Notes: generated by a model not told the origin, from the letters alone. A stretch of DNA of 64,000 nt from an uncultured Eubacteriales bacterium (GCA_900317855.1 ONIG01000001.1:62001-126000), one strand, 5' to 3'. Shown: positions 8,421 through 16,832, numbered from the stretch's first letter. A program made the numbers and translations.

Positions 8421-9743
8421 ATGAACATTGCAAAGACGGAGGCCGTCGTCTGCGGCGGCAGCAACCTGAAAGCACCGATGAAGCTCGACTTCCTGCGCTC
8501 GCTTTGCGCGCAGGACCGCCATGCGTGGCCGGAGGTCGTGCTCTGCCGTGTCGAGGGCGAGCCGCTGCCCGTGTGCTGCCTGTCCGAGGCGGCGGCGGGT
8601 GACCTCTTCTCGCGCGTGGGCATCGTGTCCGCGCCGTCGGAGGCGCTCACGGCGCTGCTGCGCACGGCGCCCGTGCGGGCGCGGGTCACGGCGCTGTGCG
8701 ACGCCACGGGCGAGCCGTGCGATGGCGACGCGCCGGACGTCTGGGGCTTTCTCGCCGAATACCGCTGCGGCGATCCGCTCAGCGGCGCGGTGCGCACGGC
8801 CATCGACGGGGCCGCTGCGCGCGGGTGCGCGTCCCCGGAGGCGCTGACCGCGCGCGCCGAGTACCTGCTCGAGCAGGCGGTGCCGGAGCCGATCATCCTG
8901 CGCGTGTTCGCGGAGATGTTCTCCCTGCCGGAATACCCCGAACTGGTGCCGGACCCGCCGGTGCGCTATGTGCAGGCGGACAGCTTCGGCGCGCTCACGC
9001 GCTGCCTTGCCTACCGGCTCTCGGGCATGCACCTGCGCCTCGTCGGCAGCAAGGGCTGCGGCAAGAACACGCTCATCCAGACGGTGGACTGGCTGCTCAA
9101 CGTGCCGCAGTACCGCATGCAGGGCAATGCCGAGCTCGACAAGCTCGACCTGCTCGGCGGCCCGACGATCGAAAACGGCACCATGCGCTACCGCCTGAGC
9201 GACATGCTGCGCTATCTCGCGGCGGGCGCGGACGTCGTGCTCGACGAGGGCAACACCATCAAGCCCGAGTGTGCCGACGTGCTCCACTCGCTGACCGACG
9301 CCGCGCGCCAGATCCAGGTGCCCGGCTACGGGCTCGTGCAGATGCACCCGCACTCGGCGTTCGCGATCACGATGAACGAGGACTATGCCGGTACGAACTT
9401 CATGAACGAGGCGACGATCGACCGCTTTACGCCCATCCACATCGCGGAGCCGGAGAGCATCGTCGATGTGCTGCACCGCGTCGTGCCGGAGGCGGGCGCC
9501 GCCAGCCTGAATATCTGCGACTATGTCTACTGTGCCATCCGCGACCGCATCCGCAGTGCCGGCGGACTCGAGCCGGACGCCATGACGATCCGCGGCTTCA
9601 TCGACGCCCTGCGCGCAGAGCCGCTGCTGGGCCTGCGCTGGGGCCTGCTCGATAACGTGGCCTCCAAGCCGCAGGACGCCTACACCCGCCTCCAGCTGAC
9701 CGAGCTCATTGAGAGCATGGTGCCGCAGGATGGGCGGATTTGA
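8421..9743 (+). CDS. MoxR/CobS-like AAA+ ATPase
   Basis: A 440-residue protein. The N-terminal 180 residues are unrecognised. The AAA_5-type domain follows, with Walker A GSKGCGKNT near residue 213, Walker B VVLDEGN, and a sensor block FAITMNEDYAG. The residue after the Walker A Lys is Asn, not the usual Ser/Thr, with Thr one place later. MoxR-type ATPases remodel protein complexes or drive metal chelation together with a VWA protein. The next gene, a VWA protein with a CobT-like layout, overlaps this one, supporting such a partnership. GGAAGGGAAC precedes the ATG. Confidence 0.85.
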   Translation: MNIAKTEAVVCGGSNLKAPMKLDFLRSLCAQDRHAWPEVVLCRVEGEPLPVCCLSEAAAGDLFSRVGIVSAPSEALTALLRTAPVRARVTALCDATGEPCDGDAPDVWGFLAEYRCGDPLSGAVRTAIDGAAARGCASPEALTARAEYLLEQAVPEPIILRVFAEMFSLPEYPELVPDPPVRYVQADSFGALTRCLAYRLSGMHLRLVGSKGCGKNTLIQTVDWLLNVPQYRMQGNAELDKLDLLGGPTIENGTMRYRLSDMLRYLAAGADVVLDEGNTIKPECADVLHSLTDAARQIQVPGYGLVQMHPHSAFAITMNEDYAGTNFMNEATIDRFTPIHIAEPESIVDVLHRVVPEAGAASLNICDYVYCAIRDRIRSAGGLEPDAMTIRGFIDALRAEPLLGLRWGLLDNVASKPQDAYTRLQLTELIESMVPQDGRI

Positions 9744-11829
9744 CGCCGCGCTGGCGCGCTACCGGGCGTTTCTCGCGCATGATCCCATCACGCCGCTGCT
9801 CCGGCGCAGCCTTGCGCTGCTCGTCCCGGGGAATATCCGGGTCGATACCGTCACGGCGGATGACAGCCTGCGCTGCACGACGGACGGTACGGCCGTCACC
9901 GTTGGCGGGGCGGAATACCTGCTGCGCGCGGATTTTGACGCCCGCCACTGGACGGCTGCGCTGCGTGTGCTGCTCGCGCGGGAAATTCAGCACGACAGCA
10001 GCTCCGACCGGGACGTCTGCGCGGCGTTCGCAGCAGACGCCGGTGCGTATTTTTACGCGCATTATGCCCTCGCGACCGAGACCGGGGCGCTGCTCGGGCA
10101 TCGGATATTGAATATTCTGGAGCAGGCGCGCACGGATAACATCCTCTGCCGCCGCTTTCCGGGCTACCTGCCGCTGCTGCGCTTCGTGTGCTATGCGCAG
10201 CTCGAGGCGGCCGAACCCGGCAGCGCGCTCGAGGCGCTGCTCTGTGAGCTGGAGGCCTTTGCCCTCACGGGCATCCCGTACCGGGACCCGGCACTCTCCG
10301 CCGTCCGGGCGGAGGTGGAGGCGGCCATTCTCGCGCCGTCGGCCGCCGCGTGTGCGGAGATCGGCCGCCGCATCCTCACGGCGCTCGCGCCGGAGCTGGC
10401 GCGCCTGTGCCGCATCGCGGACGCCGATGCGCTCGCGCGCATCGCATCGCAGCTCGAGGACTATGCCTTCAGCGAGGCGGACCGCGCCGAAGCGCTCGGC
10501 GACGGGTGCGACAGCCGCCTCCGCCTGCGCAGCGAGGCGCAGGACGCGGCGCGTCAGGGCCCCTCTGCCGACGGGGAGGACGCAGACCTCGACAAGGGCG
10601 ACAGTGCGGCCGGCGGCAGCGGCGACAACTCCGAGCGCCAAGGCGACATGAGCGGCAGCCTCGCCAGTCAGGAGGTCAAGCCGAGCGGCTCGGCCGGAAC
10701 CAACGGCAGGGAGGACCGCGGCCGGTCGTCCAGCGTCGGCCGCAGCGGCAATCATGGCCAGAGCGGGGCGACCGCAACCACGTCGGACACGGTGTCCGCC
10801 GCGCAGAAGGCGGCCTCCGGCGAGCCGGAGAGCCTGCGCGAAGTGCTCGGCACGGGCTGGGGCGCGCACCGCGGCTTTGCGCTCAGCGCGGCCGAGACGG
10901 ACGCCATGCTTGCCACGGCGGCGCAGGCGCTCACGCGCGAGCGCGCGCTCGAGCAGCAGCTGCATGTTGCTGGCCCGCGTGCCGCCCGGCTCGACGCCGG
11001 GGAGCGGCAGGGCCTGGCCGAGCGTTACGCCGGTCTGACGTTCACGGAGACGTATATCACGCCGGGCGGCGGACGGCTGCCGCCTGCGTTTGCCGAGCGG
11101 GCAAAGGCGCTGCACCACCGGCTCGACAAGCTCCTGCGCCAGCAGCGCGAACGCAGTGCCAGCCAGCGCACCGGCGCGCTCTCGCAGCGGGAGCTGTGGA
11201 AGGTGCCGCTCGATGCCAAGGACGTTTTCCGCCGCAAGGCGCCGCCGTCCAAGCGTGAGACGGCGTTTTACCTGCTTATCGACCGCAGCGGCAGCATGGG
11301 CGCCGGAATCGGCGACGGGAACTCCAAGCTCTTCACGGCGCTGGCCACGGCGGCCGTGCTCGAGGAGGCGCTCAAGGGCATCGCCTATACGAAGATCGTT
11401 GCCTTTGACGGCGGCACGAACGCCGTGGAGCACTGCGTCATCAAGGATTTTGACCAGAAGGAGATCGGCAGCCGCTGCATCGACGCCATGACGCAGATCG
11501 CCGCCGGCAACGGCAACAAGGACGGCTATTCCATCCGCGCTGCCGCGCTGGATCTGGCCAAGCGCACCGAGCGCCGCAAGATCCTCATGGTGCTCTCCGA
11601 CGGGCTGCCGTCCGGCTATTTCAGCGAGGCGGAGGCAATCGACGATGTGCGCACGGCCGTGCAGGCGGCGCGCCGCCGGGGCCTGCTCGTCATCCCCATC
11701 ATTTACACTGCGCGCACGGACGAGAACGTGGACGCTTACCGCCGTATGTACGAAAAGAGCATGATCTTTGCCGATTCCGTGGGCATGCTCGGCGAGTTTG
11801 AGCGCCTGCTCATGAAGCTGGTGCGCTGA
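9730..11829 (+). CDS. CobT-like VWA domain protein
   Basis: A 699-residue partner of the AAA+ ATPase. Residues 1-280 are helical and unrecognised. About 280-370 is a low-complexity Gly/Ser/Asp/Gln linker rich in charged repeats, as in the CobT subunit of cobaltochelatase. The C-terminal VWA domain begins around residue 510 with the metal-ion-dependent adhesion site DRSGSMG (DxSxS) and has VLSDGLPSGY further on. The chosen ATG overlaps the AAA+ gene by 14 bases; a TTG seven codons upstream is possible. Cobalamin genes are absent nearby, so this is probably not cobaltochelatase but an orphan MoxR-VWA chaperone (inference). Confidence 0.85.
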   Translation: MGGFDAALARYRAFLAHDPITPLLRRSLALLVPGNIRVDTVTADDSLRCTTDGTAVTVGGAEYLLRADFDARHWTAALRVLLAREIQHDSSSDRDVCAAFAADAGAYFYAHYALATETGALLGHRILNILEQARTDNILCRRFPGYLPLLRFVCYAQLEAAEPGSALEALLCELEAFALTGIPYRDPALSAVRAEVEAAILAPSAAACAEIGRRILTALAPELARLCRIADADALARIASQLEDYAFSEADRAEALGDGCDSRLRLRSEAQDAARQGPSADGEDADLDKGDSAAGGSGDNSERQGDMSGSLASQEVKPSGSAGTNGREDRGRSSSVGRSGNHGQSGATATTSDTVSAAQKAASGEPESLREVLGTGWGAHRGFALSAAETDAMLATAAQALTRERALEQQLHVAGPRAARLDAGERQGLAERYAGLTFTETYITPGGGRLPPAFAERAKALHHRLDKLLRQQRERSASQRTGALSQRELWKVPLDAKDVFRRKAPPSKRETAFYLLIDRSGSMGAGIGDGNSKLFTALATAAVLEEALKGIAYTKIVAFDGGTNAVEHCVIKDFDQKEIGSRCIDAMTQIAAGNGNKDGYSIRAAALDLAKRTERRKILMVLSDGLPSGYFSEAEAIDDVRTAVQAARRRGLLVIPIIYTARTDENVDAYRRMYEKSMIFADSVGMLGEFERLLMKLVR

Positions 11830-11852
11830 GCGGCAGCCGGGCGTGGAATCGC

Positions 11853-11881
11853 TTGACAAGCCCGGCGCGGTGTGCTATGAT
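11853..11881 (+). promoter_or_regulatory. Consensus promoter of the riboswitch transcript
   Basis: TTGACA and TATGAT are separated by exactly 17 bases. The start of transcription would fall at about 11888, just ahead of the aptamer. Confidence 0.85.
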
Positions 11882-11889
11882 GCTTTCTC

Positions 11890-11983
11890 GTTAAAAGGGA
11901 GTAGTTGCAAATGCATGGCCAACAATCTCCCGGCACCCGCCGGTGGCCATGCGCCTATTCGATAGGTAATGAGACTTTTAGCA
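11890..11983 (+). promoter_or_regulatory. yybP-ykoY (Mn2+) riboswitch aptamer
   Basis: The 5' strand holds GTTAAAAG followed by GGAGTAG, and the 3' strand holds GAGACTTTTAGC; GTTAAAAG pairs with CTTTTAGC to form an 8-bp P1 with one wobble. An internal GGCCAACA matches the conserved loop of the other leg, enclosed by GCATGGCC/GGCCATGC. These are the marks of the yybP-ykoY family, which binds Mn2+ at the junction of two loops. It is followed by a terminator that uses the P1 3' strand, and by a cation exchanger gene. I infer an ON switch: metal stabilises P1 and prevents termination. Confidence 0.8.
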
Positions 11984-12020
11984 CATCATATTTATGATCG
12001 TGCCGAAAGTCTCTTTTTTT
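11971..12020 (+). terminator. Riboswitch-controlled intrinsic terminator
   Basis: GAGACTTT pairs with AAAGTCTC, with an extended inner stem and a bulge, followed by TTTTTTT. The 5' arm contains the 3' strand of riboswitch P1, so the two structures exclude each other. Confidence 0.85.
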
Positions 12021-12045
12021 GCGCGATCACGAAGGAGAATGCGTT

Positions 12046-13035
12046 ATGAACCTCGATTTTACCGGCAGTACCCTCTTTCTCGTCCTGCTGCTGTTCGCGG
12101 CGGGCCTTGTGTGCATCATCAAGGGCGGCGACTTTTTTGTCGACGCCGCCACGTGGATCGCGGAGGCCTCCGGCATCCCGAAATACATCATCGGCGCGAC
12201 GGTCGTGAGCTTTGCCACGACCATGCCGGAGATGCTCGTGTCCGTGTTTTCGGCCCTCGAGGGCAACGCGGACATTGCCGTGGGCAATGCCATCGGTTCC
12301 GTCACGGCCAATACCGGTCTCATCATGTGCCTGTCGCTGATCTGTATGGAGTGCACCATGCCGCGTCGGCAGTATGCCGTCAAGGCAGTGCTGCTGCTGG
12401 CGGCGATTGCGATCCTGTTCGGCTTCACGCGCGACGGGCAGCTGTCCATCGTCGAGAGCGTTGTGATCCTCGTCATTTTCGTGTGCTTTGTCGTCGAGAG
12501 TCTTGTTGCCGCACGGCGTGAGCAGACGCTCGAGGGGCCGGAGGCCGACGAACGCCCGAAAACGGACGGCCGGACGATCGCGTTCAACATCGGCAAGTTC
12601 GTGCTCGGCGCTGCGGCCATCGTGCTCGGCGCGCAGCTGCTGATCGATAACGGCACCGCGCTCGCGCAGATGGTCGGCGTGCCGGACGCCATCATCGGCG
12701 CGACCATGATCGCCATCGGCACCTCGCTGCCGGAGCTCGTGACAACCATCACGGCCATTCGCAAAAAGCAGTCGTCCCTGTCGGTGGGCAACATCATCGG
12801 TGCGAATATCATGGACCTCACGCTTATCATGCCGCTGTGCGCGCTCATCCTTGGCAAGCCCCTGCCGGTCGAGCGGCAGGGCATGCTGCTGGACATTCCG
12901 GCGTGTCTTGTCGTGTGCGCAGGTGCGCTCATCCCGGCGCTCGTGCAGGGCAGGTTCAAGCGCTGGGTCGGCTTTTTCATCGGCGGACTGTATATCGCGT
13001 ATCTTGTCATCATGTTCACGTGCTTCGGCGCGTAA
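12046..13035 (+). CDS. CaCA-family Na+(H+)/Ca2+ or Mn2+ exchanger (YrbG-like)
   Basis: A 329-residue integral membrane protein with about ten hydrophobic segments and two alpha-repeats: GATVVSFATTMPEML with AVGNAIGSVTANTG in the first half, GATMIAIGTSLPELV with SVGNIIGANIMD in the second. These carry the ion-coordinating Glu and Asn/Ser residues of the calcium/cation antiporter superfamily. GGAG lies 9 bases before the ATG. Position behind a yybP-ykoY riboswitch suggests the physiological cargo is Mn2+, or Mn2+ together with Ca2+, exported when metal is high (inference). A strong terminator follows, so it is a single-gene unit. Confidence 0.9.
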   Translation: MNLDFTGSTLFLVLLLFAAGLVCIIKGGDFFVDAATWIAEASGIPKYIIGATVVSFATTMPEMLVSVFSALEGNADIAVGNAIGSVTANTGLIMCLSLICMECTMPRRQYAVKAVLLLAAIAILFGFTRDGQLSIVESVVILVIFVCFVVESLVAARREQTLEGPEADERPKTDGRTIAFNIGKFVLGAAAIVLGAQLLIDNGTALAQMVGVPDAIIGATMIAIGTSLPELVTTITAIRKKQSSLSVGNIIGANIMDLTLIMPLCALILGKPLPVERQGMLLDIPACLVVCAGALIPALVQGRFKRWVGFFIGGLYIAYLVIMFTCFGA

Positions 13036-13042
13036 AAAACCG

Positions 13043-13076
13043 GCGCCGGTCTCCCACAGGAGACCGGCGCTTTTTT
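13043..13076 (+). terminator. Terminator of the cation exchanger gene
   Basis: A 12-bp perfect GC-rich stem (GCGCCGGTCTCC and complement, loop CACA) is followed by six T. Confidence 0.9.
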
Positions 13077-13085
13077 GCTGCAGAC

Positions 13086-13118
13086 AGAAAAACCCCGGGA
13101 GCCGAAGCTCTCGGGGTT
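13086..13118 (-). terminator. Terminator of tRNA-Leu
   Basis: AACCCCGGGAGC pairs with GCTCTCGGGGTT (one wobble, loop CGAA) and is followed on the minus strand by a T run. It lies directly after the tRNA 3' end. Confidence 0.8.
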
Positions 13119-13119
13119 T

Positions 13120-13207
13120 TGGTGCGCGAGGCGGGACTTGAACCCGCACGTCCGGAGTGGACACTAGAACCTGAATCTAGCGAGTCTGCCAATTCCACCA
13201 CTCGCGC
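13120..13207 (-). tRNA. tRNA-Leu (anticodon CAG)
   Basis: On the minus strand an 88-nt cloverleaf with acceptor GCGCGAG/CTCGCGC, anticodon stem CTAGA/TCTAG around loop TTCAGGT (anticodon CAG), a long variable arm GTCC/GGAC typical of class II tRNA-Leu, T arm GCGGGTTCAAGTCCCGC, discriminator A and an encoded CCA end. It reads CUG codons, frequent in this GC-rich window. Confidence 0.95.
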
Positions 13208-13355
13208 ATAAGCCTTGTCGTTCAAAGCCTGTTTAATATAGCATTTCGCGCGCGGATTGTCAAGCGTATTTTTCGCAACTGCCCGAAAAAATCGCAACGT
13301 GTGTCGAAAACGTGAATTTTTCCCGCGCCGGGTGTTCAAATCCGGCGGTATCTGG

Positions 13356-13361
13356 TATACT
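13356..13361 (+). promoter_or_regulatory. Extended -10 promoter of the DUF975 gene
   Basis: TATACT is preceded by TGG, an extended -10, but there is no convincing -35. Transcription would begin near 13368, which argues against an ATG there and supports the start at 13413. Confidence 0.5.
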
Positions 13362-13412
13362 ATATCAATGAAAATGAGACCCGGCCACGCCGGGAACGGA
13401 GTTGTGATCAAA

Positions 13413-14171
13413 ATGGATTTGAACCGTGCTGCACTCAAAGCAGACGCCCGCCGGCGCGCCGCCGGCTATCACCCGAGCCCGATCCTCGCGGCGCTGATCG
13501 TCTTTGCCCTCGGGCTGCTCATCTCGACGCTCTCGTCGTACCTGATGGGCGCCGACCGCCTGACTACGGCGCTGACGAACGCTGCGCAGTTTGGCCCCGA
13601 CGCGGTCGAGCAGGCATACATTAGCTTCTTTGAGCACTACAGCGTGTCCGGCGTTGCGGTCGTGCTCGTTATCGCGCTCGAGATCATGAGCTATATGGTC
13701 AGCGTCGGCTTCGTGATCTTTTCACTGCACGTCAGCCGGGACGAAACCGCCGAGATCGGCAACCTTTTTGACGGGTTCGGCATCTTCTTCCGTGCGCTGT
13801 GGCTTGCCATTTTGCAGGGGCTGCTTGTGTTCCTGTGGAGCCTGCTGCTGGTCGTGCCGGGCATCATCGCGGCCTACCGCTACCGGCAGGCGCTCTACCT
13901 GCTGCTCGACCACCCGGAGAAGTCCACCTGGCAGTGCCTGCGCGAGAGCGGAGCGCTCATGCGCGGCCACAAGTGGGAGCTGTTCGTGCTGGACCTGAGC
14001 TTCCTCGGCTGGATGCTGCTGAGCGCCATGTTCGCGCCCGTGACGATTTGGCTCGACCCGTACCGTGCCATCACGAACGCAAATTATTATAACCGGCTCG
14101 TCGGCGCACAGGGCGGCCCGCGCATTTACGAGGGCTCGTTCACCGACATCCCGAATGATCCACAGTCCTGA
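13413..14171 (+). CDS. DUF975 family membrane protein
   Basis: A 252-residue protein with about five to six hydrophobic segments. The N-terminus MDLNRAALKADARRRA has the amphipathic, Lys/Arg-rich helix typical of DUF975 proteins, and the centre has LLLVVPGIIAAYRYRQALYLLLD, which matches the family's PGIIA-YRY core. The later DYxPE-like region is replaced by HPEKSTWQCLRESGALMRGHK, also typical. GGAG precedes the ATG by 11 bases. DUF975 is widespread in Firmicutes and of unknown function. A terminator follows, so it is probably monocistronic. Confidence 0.8.
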   Translation: MDLNRAALKADARRRAAGYHPSPILAALIVFALGLLISTLSSYLMGADRLTTALTNAAQFGPDAVEQAYISFFEHYSVSGVAVVLVIALEIMSYMVSVGFVIFSLHVSRDETAEIGNLFDGFGIFFRALWLAILQGLLVFLWSLLLVVPGIIAAYRYRQALYLLLDHPEKSTWQCLRESGALMRGHKWELFVLDLSFLGWMLLSAMFAPVTIWLDPYRAITNANYYNRLVGAQGGPRIYEGSFTDIPNDPQS

Positions 14172-14188
14172 CGCTTTTTTCGCTGCCG

Positions 14189-14221
14189 CACCCCGCCTGC
14201 CGCGCACAGGCGGGGTGTTTT
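14189..14221 (+). terminator. Terminator of the DUF975 gene
   Basis: CACCCCGCCTG pairs with CAGGCGGGGTG over a short loop and is followed by TTTT. Confidence 0.85.
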
Positions 14222-14224
14222 GCG

Positions 14225-14252
14225 TTGACAAGCTGCGGCTGTGCGGTATAAT
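14225..14252 (+). promoter_or_regulatory. Consensus promoter of mnmA
   Basis: TTGACA and TATAAT, both perfect, are separated by 16 bases. They lie immediately after the preceding terminator and 34 bases before mnmA. Confidence 0.85.
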
Positions 14253-14286
14253 CTAAAGAGAATTCCAAGGAAGACGAGGTGCACGG

Positions 14287-15375
14287 ATGCAGACAGCAAA
14301 CGACGGCCGCCCGCAGGCGATGATCGCCATGAGCGGCGGCGTGGATTCGAGCGTGGCGGCATACCTGATGCAGCAGGCGGGTTACGACTGCATGGGCGTG
14401 ACCATGAAGCTGTATGAAAATGAGGACGCCGGCGTGCCGCGCGGCCACACCTGCTGCGCGCTCGACGATGTGGAGGATGCCCGCCGCGTGGCCTATGCGC
14501 TGGGCATGCCGTACTATGTCTTTAATTACAAGGATGCGTTCCGCGAGCAGGTCATGGCGCGCTTTGCCGCGGCCTATCAGCGCGGGGCAACGCCGAACCC
14601 CTGTCTGGACTGCAACCGGTATCTGAAATTCGGCCTGCTCGAGACGCGCGCCCGCGCGCTCGGGTGCGAGGTGCTGGCGACCGGGCACTATGCCCGCATC
14701 GAGCAGCTGCCGGACGGGCGCTACACGCTCAAAAAGGCCGTGGACACGACGAAGGATCAGAGCTACGTGCTCGCCTGGCTCACGCAGGAGCAGCTTGCGC
14801 ACACGCACTTTCCGCTCGGCGGCCTGCACAAGACCGAGGCGCGCGCCATTGCCGAGGCACACGGCTTTTGCAACGCGCACAAGCACGACAGTCAGGACAT
14901 CTGCTTCGTGCCGGACGGCGACTATGCCGCCGCGGTCGAGCGGCTGACGGGCGCGCACAGCGAGCCCGGCCGCTTTGTGGACACGCAGGGCAAGGTGCTC
15001 GGCACGCACCGCGGCATCATCCACTACACAATCGGCCAGCGCCGGGGTCTCGGCATCGCGGCCGAGGCGCCGCTGTACGTCTGCGGCATCGACGTGCCGA
15101 ACAACGAGGTCGTGCTCGGCCGCAATGACGAACTCTTTTCGACCGAACTGGACGCGAGCGGCTGCAACTGGATCTCCGGCGATGTGCCGGGCGCGCCCCT
15201 GCGCGTGACGGCCCGCATCCGCTATCGGCAGCCGGAGCAGCCGTGCACCGTCACGGCCACGGGGCCGGACACGGTGCACGTGTCGTTTGAGACCCCACAG
15301 CGCGCCATCACGCGCGGCCAGGCCGTCGTGTTCTACGACGGGGACACGGTGCTCGGCGGCGGCACGATCGACTGA
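14287..15375 (+). CDS. mnmA: tRNA-specific 2-thiouridylase MnmA
   Basis: A 362-residue enzyme that thiolates U34 of tRNA-Lys, -Glu and -Gln using sulfur from a cysteine desulfurase relay. The PP-loop SGGVDSSVAA binds ATP near residue 15. The two catalytic cysteines are visible in TPNPCLDCNRYLKF (about residue 105) and DSQDICFVPDGDY (about residue 204). Length and order match the family. GAGGTG precedes the ATG and a consensus promoter lies upstream. The GT2 gene follows after 29 bases and may be cotranscribed. Confidence 0.96.
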   Translation: MQTANDGRPQAMIAMSGGVDSSVAAYLMQQAGYDCMGVTMKLYENEDAGVPRGHTCCALDDVEDARRVAYALGMPYYVFNYKDAFREQVMARFAAAYQRGATPNPCLDCNRYLKFGLLETRARALGCEVLATGHYARIEQLPDGRYTLKKAVDTTKDQSYVLAWLTQEQLAHTHFPLGGLHKTEARAIAEAHGFCNAHKHDSQDICFVPDGDYAAAVERLTGAHSEPGRFVDTQGKVLGTHRGIIHYTIGQRRGLGIAAEAPLYVCGIDVPNNEVVLGRNDELFSTELDASGCNWISGDVPGAPLRVTARIRYRQPEQPCTVTATGPDTVHVSFETPQRAITRGQAVVFYDGDTVLGGGTID

Positions 15376-15404
15376 ACTGTGTTTTTTGGAAGGGAGGCGC
15401 GGCC

Positions 15405-16367
15405 ATGTCCGTGACGCTCTATCTTGCGATCCCCTGTTATAACGAGGAGGCGGTCCTGCCGGAGACGGCGCGCCGCCTGCGGGAGAAATTCACCGCCCTG
15501 CGCGCTGCCGGGACGATCGGCCCCATGAGCCGCATCTGCTTCATCGACGACGGCTCGAAGGACGCCACCTGGCAGCTCATTTCCGACCTGCACGCGCACG
15601 ACCCGGTCTTTTCCGGTATCCGCCTGTCGCGCAACCGCGGCCATCAGAACGCGCTGCTGTGCGGCCTGATGACGCTGCGCGATCGCGCCGACTGCGTCAT
15701 CTCCATGGACGCCGATCTGCAGGACGACATTGACGCCATTGACGCCATGCTCGCGGCCTTTCAGGGCGGCAATGACATCGTCTACGGCGTGCGCGCGAGC
15801 CGGAAGCAGGACTCTGCCTTCAAGCGCGCCACCGCGCAGGGGTATTACCGCCTGCTGCGCGCGCTCGGCGCGGACGTGGTGTATAACCACGCCGACTACC
15901 GGCTCATGAGCCGCCGCGCGCTCGACGCACTCGCGGAGTATAAAGAAGTCAATCTGTTCCTGCGCGGGCTCGTGCCGCTCGTGGGCTACCCGAGCACGGT
16001 CGTGTATTACGAGCGCGGCAAGCGCTTTGCGGGCGAAAGCAAGTACCCGCTGCGCAAGATGCTCTCGTTCGCGTGGGAGGGTGTGTCGTCGCTGACGGTC
16101 TCGCCGCTGCGGCTCATCACGCGCATCGGCATCGTGATGTTCCTCGTCAGCATCGCCATGCTCATCTATTTTCTCGTGCGCTATTTCACCGGCCACACCG
16201 TTGCCGGGTGGTCGAGTCTCGCCGTGTCCATCTGGGCCATCGGCGGGCTGCAGCTGCTGGCCATCGGCGTGGTGGGGGAGTACATCGGCAAGATCTATCT
16301 CGAGACGAAGGCGCGCCCGCGCTACCGCATCGAGACGGAGCTTGATGACCGGGAGGCGGAGCTTTGA
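15405..16367 (+). CDS. Family 2 glycosyltransferase, GtrB/DPM1-like
   Basis: A 320-residue membrane glycosyltransferase. The GT-A domain occupies residues 1-230: IPCYNEE at the N-terminus, FIDDGSKD, the metal-binding DADLQDD near residue 103, and YGVRASRKQD. Two transmembrane helices follow (about 235-257 and 270-295). Such enzymes load a sugar onto a polyprenyl phosphate on the inner face of the membrane. GGGAGGC lies before the ATG. Its stop overlaps the start of a GtrA-type flippase gene, so the pair probably makes and flips a lipid-linked sugar for surface glycosylation. Confidence 0.92.
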   Translation: MSVTLYLAIPCYNEEAVLPETARRLREKFTALRAAGTIGPMSRICFIDDGSKDATWQLISDLHAHDPVFSGIRLSRNRGHQNALLCGLMTLRDRADCVISMDADLQDDIDAIDAMLAAFQGGNDIVYGVRASRKQDSAFKRATAQGYYRLLRALGADVVYNHADYRLMSRRALDALAEYKEVNLFLRGLVPLVGYPSTVVYYERGKRFAGESKYPLRKMLSFAWEGVSSLTVSPLRLITRIGIVMFLVSIAMLIYFLVRYFTGHTVAGWSSLAVSIWAIGGLQLLAIGVVGEYIGKIYLETKARPRYRIETELDDREAEL

Positions 16368-16792
16368 AGCGCCTGCGCACGCTCTTTGACGCGAAGCTGT
16401 GGAAGTTTCTGCTCGTCGGCGTCATCAACACGCTTGTCGGCACGGGCATCATGTTTGGATTGTATAACCTTGCCAACTGCTCGTATTGGGTGTCCTCGGC
16501 GGCAAACTACGTGCTCACGAGCATCCTGAGCTTTTTCCTCAACAAGCACTTTACGTTCCAGAGCCGGGAGCGCGGCGCGGGTCAGGTCGTGCGCTTCGCG
16601 GCGAACATCGCCGTGTGCTACCTGATCGCCTACGGCATCGCAAAACCGCTGTGTCTGCGTCTGCTTGCCAACGCTGCGGTGAGTACGCGCGATAATGTGG
16701 CCATGCTCGTCGGTATGGTGCTCTTTACCGGCCTGAATTACCTCGGCCAGCGCTTCTTTGCCTTCCGCAGCCCGAAAACCGAAGAAAGCTGA
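16364..16792 (+). CDS. GtrA family membrane protein
   Basis: A 142-residue protein with four transmembrane helices and the GtrA signature: KFLLVGVINTLVGTG at the N-terminus and YVLTSILSFFLNKHFTF in the second helix-loop. It starts with TTG inside the stop of the glycosyltransferase gene (TTGA overlap), the close coupling seen in GtrA-GtrB pairs. GtrA proteins are thought to flip polyprenyl-phosphate-linked sugars. A strong terminator follows. Confidence 0.92.
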   Translation: MKRLRTLFDAKLWKFLLVGVINTLVGTGIMFGLYNLANCSYWVSSAANYVLTSILSFFLNKHFTFQSRERGAGQVVRFAANIAVCYLIAYGIAKPLCLRLLANAAVSTRDNVAMLVGMVLFTGLNYLGQRFFAFRSPKTEES

Positions 16793-16797
16793 GACCC

Positions 16798-16832
16798 ATT
16801 CCCGGATGTGTGTACATCCGGGAATTCTTTTT
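16798..16832 (+). terminator. Terminator of the GT2-GtrA unit
   Basis: ATTCCCGGATGT pairs with ACATCCGGGAAT over a four-base loop and is followed by TCTTTTT. Confidence 0.9.

Noticed and set aside
9709-9729. Earlier TTG start for the VWA gene
   Set aside because: It has no ribosome binding site; the ATG at 9730 overlaps the ATPase gene in the usual coupled manner.
9730-11829. Assignment of the VWA/AAA+ pair as cobaltochelatase CobT/CobS
   Set aside because: The layout is similar but there are no cobalamin genes nearby and the ATPase lacks CobS-specific sequence; only the general MoxR-VWA class is supported.
13257-13412. Longer N-terminus for the DUF975 protein
   Set aside because: The region contains the promoter; transcription would begin after most of these codons, and the family begins at MDLNRAALK.
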